Assembly (NCBI GenBank): GCA_020633335.1
Contig: JACKDU010000005.1
Location: 124,001-188,000, forward strand
Origin: Myxococcales bacterium
GTDB taxonomy: Bacteria; Myxococcota_A; Polyangia; Nannocystales; Nannocystaceae
DNA length: 64,000 bases
Reading direction: 5' to 3'
How positions within the stretch are numbered: the first letter of the stretch is position 1; every line of letters begins with the position of its first letter. The notes under the pieces are model-generated. The model did no database searches. It was given only the letters and a program-made list of their open reading frames with translations, and had not been told where the DNA came from. Shown piece by piece: positions 59,143-64,000 of this stretch. The position numbers and the translations under genes are program-made.

Positions 59143-61218
59143 TCAGCGGGTCGGCGCGAAGTGGACGCGGAGGAGCGGCAGGCCCTTGGGGCCCTCGCCG
59201 AGCTCCTCCTGGGCGACCGCGACCCCGGAGCCGACGGCGACCAGGTCGATCCGGTTGCGCTCGGCGAGGTCGTGGGCGGCCGCGAGGCCGAGGCCCGTGA
59301 AGTCAGGGCGCTCGCCGGCGGCGACCACCACCCGCTCGGCCCGCGGGCGGCGGCCCGGGAGCGCGGGCTCGGTCCCGCCCTCATCCCCCTCGGCCGGGCC
59401 CGGGCCCGGGCCGACGAAGGGGACCACCGAGGGCTTGTCGGCCTCGCGCTCGCGGATCACCAGCGGCTTCGGCGGCGGCGCGCCGTCCTCCCGCGGGACC
59501 CCGAGGTGGAGCATGATCTGCTCGCCGAGGCGGGCGAAGCTCGGGGCCGCGACCTCGTTGCCGAAGTGGCCGCCCTCCGGATTGTCGACCGAGACCAGGA
59601 TCACGACCCGGGGATCGGCGGCCGGCAGGGCGCCGACGAACGACGCGAAGTACTGGTCGTCGGTGTAGCCCTTGCCGCCGTTCGCCTTCTGGGCGGTCGA
59701 GGTCTTGCCGGCGACCCGGTAGCCGGGGACCGCGGCGTTGTTGCCGGTGCCGTGGCGGCTGTGGACCACGCTCTCGAGCATGCGCAGGACGGTGCGGGCG
59801 GTGCTCGCCCGGACCACCTTCTCGCGCTCCGGGCTGTGCTCGAAGACGGTCGCGCCGCGGAAGTCGGTGACCCGCTTGACGATCGCCGGGTGGATGTACT
59901 CGCCGTTGTTGGCGAGCGCCCCGAAGGCGGCGGCGACCTGGAGCGGCGAGGCGCTCATGCCCTGGCCGAAGGAGATGTTGGCGGCCTGGATGTCCGACCA
60001 CTTCTCGTGGGCCGCGAGGAGCCCCTTGGTCGCCCCCGGGAGCTGGATCGCCGGGCGCTCGCCGAAGTGGAAGCGGCGGACCCAGCGGTGGAGCTTGGCC
60101 TTGCCGAGGCGGTCGGCGATCTTGGTCGTGCAGATGTTCGACGACTCGGCGAGGATGTTGGTGATGTCGAGCCACTCCGCGGGGTGGGTGTCGCGGATCA
60201 CGTGCTTGGGCGTGTACTGCCAGCGCCCCTTCTCGCAGTAGAGGGTCTCGTTCTCGCGGATCACCCCCTCGTCGAGGGCGGCGGCGACGGTGATCGCCTT
60301 CATCGTCGAGCCCGGCTCGTAGGCCGCCTGGACCGCGAGCGACGAGGTCTGCGAGACCTTGTCGATCTTGTGGTTGGGATCGAAGGTCGGCCGCGAGGCG
60401 AGGGCGAGGACCTCGCCGTTGCGCGGGTCGAGGACGACGACGCTGGCGCCGACCGGGTTCCAGCGATCGACGATCGCGTTGAGCTCGTCCTCGACCATCG
60501 CCTGGATCGCCGAGTCGATCGTCAGGGTGACGGTGTCGCCGCGGGCGACGTCGGGGCCGGGGCCGCCGTCGATGAGGAGCTTCTTGCCGCGGGCGAAGTA
60601 GGCCGGGCTCTGGGCGTCGCGGCCGCGGAGGCGCTCGTCGAGGCTGAGCTCGATCCCGAGGTTGCCCTCGCCCTGGCCGTTGACGCGGCCGACGATGTGG
60701 GCGCCGAGGAGGCCGCGGGGGTAGACCCGCTGGGTCGCCGGCTCGAGGGAGACGCCGGGGATCTTCCAGCTTTGGACGATCGCCGCCTGCTCGTCGTCGA
60801 GGATCATCCGGAGCTGGCGGTAGGCCTTGTCGCGGGCGAGCTCGGCGGTGAGGTAGTCGGCGTCCTCTTCGGGGAAGAGCTGGAGGAGGAGGCCGAGGAG
60901 GTCGTCGCTCTGGCCGAGGCCGCGGATCTGGCGGGGGTTGAGGACGATCCGGTGGACCCGGTCGCTGGTCGCCAGGGTCATGCCGTTGCGATCGACGACG
61001 TCGCCGCGGCTGGCCGCGAGCTTGAAGGAGCGGAGCTGCTGCCGGTTGCCGCGCTCGGCGTAGGTCGGGTGATCGACGACCGCGATCTGGTGGGCGCGGG
61101 CGGCGATCCCGAGGAGGCCGGCGACCAGGAGGCCGCCGACGATCGACATCCGCCGGTTGACCGCGCGGCGATCGCTGGCCATCGGCTGCGGGAGGATGCT
61201 GGTGCGGCGCTGGTTCAT
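59143..61218 (-). CDS. ftsI: Division-specific penicillin-binding protein 2/3 (FtsI) with PASTA
   Basis: Septal peptidoglycan transpeptidase, 691 residues. One N-terminal membrane helix (MSIVGGLLVAGLLGIAARA) precedes the PBP dimerisation region (SRGDVVDRNGMTLATS, YPRGLLGAHIVGRV). The transpeptidase shows EPGSTMK (Ser304, Lys307), SSN (359-361) and KTS (505-507), with Ser where most have Gly in KTG. The final 80 residues (RRPRAERVVVAAGERPDFTG to LLRVHFAPTR) form a PASTA-like domain, as in SpoVD-type or deltaproteobacterial FtsI. ATG 61218 overlaps the ftsL stop as ATGA. The usual next gene, murE, is not here; the next gene is the converging prohibitin-like one. Confidence 0.94.
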   Translation of the reverse strand: MNQRRTSILPQPMASDRRAVNRRMSIVGGLLVAGLLGIAARAHQIAVVDHPTYAERGNRQQLRSFKLAASRGDVVDRNGMTLATSDRVHRIVLNPRQIRGLGQSDDLLGLLLQLFPEEDADYLTAELARDKAYRQLRMILDDEQAAIVQSWKIPGVSLEPATQRVYPRGLLGAHIVGRVNGQGEGNLGIELSLDERLRGRDAQSPAYFARGKKLLIDGGPGPDVARGDTVTLTIDSAIQAMVEDELNAIVDRWNPVGASVVVLDPRNGEVLALASRPTFDPNHKIDKVSQTSSLAVQAAYEPGSTMKAITVAAALDEGVIRENETLYCEKGRWQYTPKHVIRDTHPAEWLDITNILAESSNICTTKIADRLGKAKLHRWVRRFHFGERPAIQLPGATKGLLAAHEKWSDIQAANISFGQGMSASPLQVAAAFGALANNGEYIHPAIVKRVTDFRGATVFEHSPEREKVVRASTARTVLRMLESVVHSRHGTGNNAAVPGYRVAGKTSTAQKANGGKGYTDDQYFASFVGALPAADPRVVILVSVDNPEGGHFGNEVAAPSFARLGEQIMLHLGVPREDGAPPPKPLVIREREADKPSVVPFVGPGPGPAEGDEGGTEPALPGRRPRAERVVVAAGERPDFTGLGLAAAHDLAERNRIDLVAVGSGVAVAQEELGEGPKGLPLLRVHFAPTR

Positions 61219-61643
61219 CGCCCGCCCTCCTCGCCGGCGGCCGGCTTGACGGTGATCCGCTGGATCCGCTCGGGCTGGGCGGGCTCCATCGCCAGGTGGT
61301 CGAGGGCGACCTGCTGGACGTGATCGGGGTGGCGGAGGAAGGCGCGCTCGGCCTCGAGGCGGCGCTTCTCGTCGAGGAGGCGGGTGTGCTCGTCGGTCAG
61401 GTCGGTGATCGCCGCGCCGAGCTCGAGGACCCGCGCGCGGGTCTGGACCCGCATCACGCCGATCGCGGTGACCAGGCCGAGGCCGGCGATGATCACGAGC
61501 GCGAGGCCCTGGGGGCGGCGGCCGCGGATCGGTCGGAGCGGCGCCTCCTCGCCGATCGGTCCGCCCTCGGGGCGGCGATCGCTGGCCCGGCGGAGGCCGT
61601 GGTCGCGGGCGGCGGCGGGCTGGCGCTGGCTCCGACGCTCCAT
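61215..61643 (-). CDS. ftsL: Cell division protein FtsL
   Basis: A 142-residue bitopic protein that joins FtsB/FtsQ to control the septal synthase. It has a basic, disordered N-terminus of about 45 residues, one membrane helix (GLALVIIAGLGLVTAIGVM) and a leucine-zipper coiled coil (ARVLELGAAITDLTDEHTRL, LDEKRRLEAERAFLR), then LDHLAMEPAQPERI. That order and its place between rsmH and ftsI identify it, although FtsL sequences are poorly conserved. The start overlaps the rsmH stop by one base (61643), the stop overlaps the ftsI start. The N-terminus is long compared with about 40 residues in E. coli. Confidence 0.9.
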   Translation of the reverse strand: MERRSQRQPAAARDHGLRRASDRRPEGGPIGEEAPLRPIRGRRPQGLALVIIAGLGLVTAIGVMRVQTRARVLELGAAITDLTDEHTRLLDEKRRLEAERAFLRHPDHVQQVALDHLAMEPAQPERIQRITVKPAAGEEGGR

Positions 61644-62599
61644 CAGGCGGCGCGCTCCAGGACGCGGAGGCGGGCGCTGCGGCTCCGCGGGTTGGCGTCG
61701 AGCTCGGCCGGGCCGGCGGTCCGGCCCTGGCGGAAGCCCTCGGGGATCCGGAAGCGCGCCTGGGGGAGGTCGGCGGCGGCGATCGGCAGGCCGCGCGGCG
61801 GCTCGGGGGCGCGCGCGAGGGCGGCGAAGCGGCGCTTGGTCGCGCGGTCCTCGAGCGAGTGGAAGGTGATCACCGCGAGGCGGCCGCCGATCGCCAGGAG
61901 CTCGGGGGCGTCCTCGAGGAAGCGATCCAGCTCCTCGAGCTCGCGGTTGACGTGGATCCGCAGGGCCTGGAAGGTGCGGGTCGCCGGGTGAATCCGCTTG
62001 CCGATCTGGCGGCGCTGGCGGGCGCTCATCGCGTTCTCGACGACCTCGGCGAGGGCCCGGGTGGTCGTCGGTCGGGTGGCGACGATCGCCTTGGCGATCC
62101 GGTCGGCGTCGGGCTCCTCGCCGAGCTCGCGGAGGAGGCGGGTGAGGGCCTTGGCGTCGATGGTCGCCAGGACCTCGGCGGCGGTCGGGCCCCGGGTGGT
62201 GTCCATCCGCATGTCGAGGGGGGCGTCGCCCATGAACGAGAAGCCGCGCTCGCGGCGGTCGAGCTGGTGGGAGGAGACCCCGAGGTCGGCGAGGATCGCG
62301 GCGACCGGGCCGACCCCGAGGTCGGCGAGGACCTCGGCCAGCGTGGAGAAGGGCGCGTGAGTTGCGCAGAAGCGGTCGCCGAAGGGGGCGAGGCGCTGGC
62401 TGGCGAATTCGATCGCCGCCGGGTCGCGGTCGAGGCCGAGGAGCCGGGGGGCCTCGAGGCGCCCGAGGATCGCCTCCGCGTGTCCTCCGCCGCCGAGGGT
62501 GCAGTCGACCACCGGGAGGCCCGGAGCCGCCCGGAGGGCGGGCGCGAGGCCCTCGCAGACCTCGTCGACGAGGACCGGGAGGTGGTAGGCGGCGGACAT
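61643..62599 (-). CDS. rsmH: 16S rRNA m4C1402 methyltransferase RsmH
   Basis: SAM-dependent methyltransferase acting on C1402 of 16S rRNA, 318 residues. Signatures are YHLPVLVDEVCEGL, the SAM motif DCTLGGGGHAEAIL, LGVSSHQLDRRERGFSF, LDMRMDTTRGPTAAEVL and RTFQALRIHVNRELEELD, and the C-terminus has FHSLEDRATKRRF. ATG 62599 is the start; no ribosome site is obvious. It opens the division cluster rsmH-ftsL-ftsI. The normally preceding mraZ is not upstream; the spacer is followed by the divergent Fic gene instead. Confidence 0.95.
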   Translation of the reverse strand: MSAAYHLPVLVDEVCEGLAPALRAAPGLPVVDCTLGGGGHAEAILGRLEAPRLLGLDRDPAAIEFASQRLAPFGDRFCATHAPFSTLAEVLADLGVGPVAAILADLGVSSHQLDRRERGFSFMGDAPLDMRMDTTRGPTAAEVLATIDAKALTRLLRELGEEPDADRIAKAIVATRPTTTRALAEVVENAMSARQRRQIGKRIHPATRTFQALRIHVNRELEELDRFLEDAPELLAIGGRLAVITFHSLEDRATKRRFAALARAPEPPRGLPIAAADLPQARFRIPEGFRQGRTAGPAELDANPRSRSARLRVLERAA

Positions 62600-62701
62600 C
62601 CAGGGTCGTCAGTGCCAGGAGGCGCCGATCGGGTCAACTTTTCCGGGGATGCGGGGCCTCGGAAATTCCCGTGCAAGATCAAAGGGTTGGGCGTTTCTCT
62701 G

Positions 62702-62730
62702 TTGACCCGCGGGGGCGCAGACAGTAGTTT
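62702..62730 (+). promoter_or_regulatory. Candidate promoter of the Fic-like gene
   Basis: TTGACC (62702-62707), 17-bp spacer, TAGTTT (62725-62730), 36 bp before ATG 62766. On the opposite strand the same octamer TTGACCCG lies at 62630-62637 facing rsmH. Confidence 0.5.
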
Positions 62731-62765
62731 CGCGCCCCCTATCCCGCCGCCGAGGGGAGCCGTGC

Positions 62766-63530
62766 ATGCAGTCGCGGACCAGGAACTACCGCCAAATTCA
62801 TGAGGCATCGGAGCTCCTCTGGGAGAAGCTCGGGATGCTCTCGCCCAGCCAACGCCAGAGCTTCGAGGAGAAGCTGATGATGTCGTGGATCCACCACGAC
62901 TTCGCGCTCGAGGGGACGGTGTTGACGGTCGCCGAGATCAAGGCGGCGATCGACGACGAGATCATCTCCTCGTCGAGCCTGATCCCGGCCTACGACCACA
63001 TCATCGCGGTCGCCGAGGGGATCCATCACATCCTCGACAGCCGCGGCCAGCGGGTCACCCTGAGCCTGGAGTGGCTGAAGAAGCTCTATCAGCTCCTGCT
63101 GCCGGCGGGGAAGAAGGATCAGGTCCAGTACCGCAAGGACAACCCGATCCACCGGATGTACTTCCACGACCTCGCGGCCGCGGACAAGATCAGCTACCGG
63201 ATGCGCAAGCTCACGGATTGGTTCCGCACCGACGAGTGCCGGAAGGCCCACCCGATCGAGCTGGCGACCGAGGTCCACCGCGAGCTGATCCGCATCTTCC
63301 CGTGGCCGGACATCAGCGGCCGGGTTGCACGCTTGGTGATGAATGCCATCCTGGTCAACGAAGACTACTGGCCGGCGATCATCCACGCGGTCGACCGGCA
63401 GTCCTACTACGACGTCCTCCGCCTCGACCAGGACCAGCTCCTCAACCTCGTCGTCGACGCGATCGAGGAGGGCATCCGCTCCGCGAACCGCCTCTACCAG
63501 CAGATCGTCGACGCCTCCCGCGGCTTCTAG
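62766..63530 (+). CDS. Fic-family protein with degenerate catalytic motif
   Basis: A 254-residue protein with the Fic fold order. An alpha-inhibitory-type segment DFALEGTVLTVAEI (45-58, Glu49) precedes the core. The Fic core HPFxDGNGRxxR is replaced by FPWPDISGRVAR (178-189), followed by LVMNAILVNEDYWPAIIHAV and SYYDVL, which agree with Fic proteins. So the catalytic His is Phe178, and Gly-Asn of GNGR is Ile-Ser. AMP transfer is therefore unlikely; other enzymes or a scaffold role are possible. The gene is intact, with its own candidate promoter. It is probably followed in the same direction by ribA, 30 bp further. A frameshift is not the cause, as flanks align well. Confidence 0.8.
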   Translation: MQSRTRNYRQIHEASELLWEKLGMLSPSQRQSFEEKLMMSWIHHDFALEGTVLTVAEIKAAIDDEIISSSSLIPAYDHIIAVAEGIHHILDSRGQRVTLSLEWLKKLYQLLLPAGKKDQVQYRKDNPIHRMYFHDLAAADKISYRMRKLTDWFRTDECRKAHPIELATEVHRELIRIFPWPDISGRVARLVMNAILVNEDYWPAIIHAVDRQSYYDVLRLDQDQLLNLVVDAIEEGIRSANRLYQQIVDASRGF

Positions 63531-63560
63531 GTGAAGCGCGGCGCCCCACGAGCAGCCACG

Positions 63561-64000
63561 ATGCCCATCCCGCACAGCCTCGGCGCGGTCCGCCCGCGCT
63601 CCGTCCGCTCGGTCTCGATCTTCGCGCGGGCGGCTCTCCCGAGCCGCCATGGCGAGTTCTCGATCGTCTCGTTCACCGACGAGCGCGGGCGCACCCTCGA
63701 CGACGTGGCGATCGTCCGCGGCGAGGTGCGGGGGCTCGAGGGGGTGGCGACGCGGATCCACTCCGAGTGCCTGACCGGGGACGTGTTCGGGTCGCAGCGC
63801 TGCGACTGCCGCGACCAGCTCGAGCTCGCGCTCGAGCGCTTCGCGGCGTCCGACGTCGGCGTGATCCTCTACATGCGCCAGGAGGGGCGGGGGATCGGGA
63901 TCGCCAACAAGGTGCGGGCCTACGAGCTCCAGGAGCAGGGGCTCGACACGGTCGAGGCCAACCTCCACCTCGGCTTCGACAACGACCTCCGGGACTACAG
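63561..64000 (+). CDS. ribA: GTP cyclohydrolase II (3' end cut by window)
   Basis: First step of riboflavin synthesis: opens GTP to the pyrimidinone. 146 codons are visible from ATG 63561 and the frame is still open at base 64000. The zinc site is HSECLTGDVFGSQRCDCR (three Cys), and RQEGRGIGIANKVRAYELQ and DTVEANLHLGF are core GTP-binding signatures. A GTG at 63531, in frame and directly after the Fic stop, is another possible start. No DHBP synthase (RibB) domain precedes, so this is the single-domain form. Whether the downstream part is complete cannot be told here. Confidence 0.92.
   Translation, partial: MPIPHSLGAVRPRSVRSVSIFARAALPSRHGEFSIVSFTDERGRTLDDVAIVRGEVRGLEGVATRIHSECLTGDVFGSQRCDCRDQLELALERFAASDVGVILYMRQEGRGIGIANKVRAYELQEQGLDTVEANLHLGFDNDLRDY

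Noticed and set aside
1..64000. tRNA and rRNA genes, insertion sequences, integrase or attachment sites
   Set aside because: No TTCGA-type T-loop with cloverleaf surroundings, no transposase or recombinase motif, and no target-site duplication was recognised on reading both strands by eye; a covariance-model scan would be decisive.

Overview
The window is about 64 kb of very GC-rich, densely coded DNA. I read it as the chromosome of a myxobacterium of the Nannocystis/Enhygromyxa/Plesiocystis group. The grounds are near-exclusive G/C in third codon positions, many lipoproteins with Gly/Ser/Thr/Asp-rich linkers, Cys-rich CGDG...EECDDGN repeats, large Ser/Thr kinases fused to ATPase or WD40 modules, and an ERG4-type sterol reductase. 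The assignment is inference. No rRNA, tRNA, CRISPR array, transposase, integrase or replication origin was seen.

Layout. 1-9 kb: 3' part of leuS, a von Willebrand-type lipoprotein, a small winged-helix-like protein, then purSL-purQ (purine synthesis). 9-16.5 kb: a TerB-like protein, a repeat lipoprotein ending in a domain that looks like the eight-cysteine D8C domain of animal uromodulin, infA, and parC-parE. 16.5-22.3 kb: LuxR-type regulator, ECF sigma factor, divergent PknK-like kinase/ATPase, arfB. 22.5-33 kb: an SDR, a large GT-C-like membrane protein, ilvE, and an RND exporter / LolA-like / beta-barrel export cluster. 33-38 kb: a non-coding region full of repeats, then a LonC-like protease coupled to a tripartite histone-H1-like protein. 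38-46.6 kb: gamma carbonic anhydrase, lipoproteins, cysteine desulfurase, WD40 kinase, TauE-like permease.

46.7-50.3 kb holds the most unusual locus. A soluble RCK-like protein overlaps, by ATGA, a 785-residue protein that joins a signal peptide, a TAXI-type periplasmic solute-binding domain, a CASTOR/POLLUX-like pore and a cytoplasmic RCK region. It reads as a ligand-gated ion channel. 50.3-57.3 kb: lipoprotein, an EF-Tu paralogue with altered catalytic residues, and a three-gene minus-strand operon (membrane protein, ERG4-like sterol reductase, LRR/zinc-ribbon/SDR protein). 57.3-64 kb: a DUF1338 protein, a prohibitin-like lipoprotein, a reduced division cluster rsmH-ftsL-ftsI, a Fic protein without its catalytic histidine, and the start of ribA.

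A short hyphenated palindrome, TGTCY-N4-RGRCA, recurs at least seven times between 22 and 55 kb; four copies lie between converging genes. Very long antisense reading frames are common here and are by-products of codon bias, not genes.
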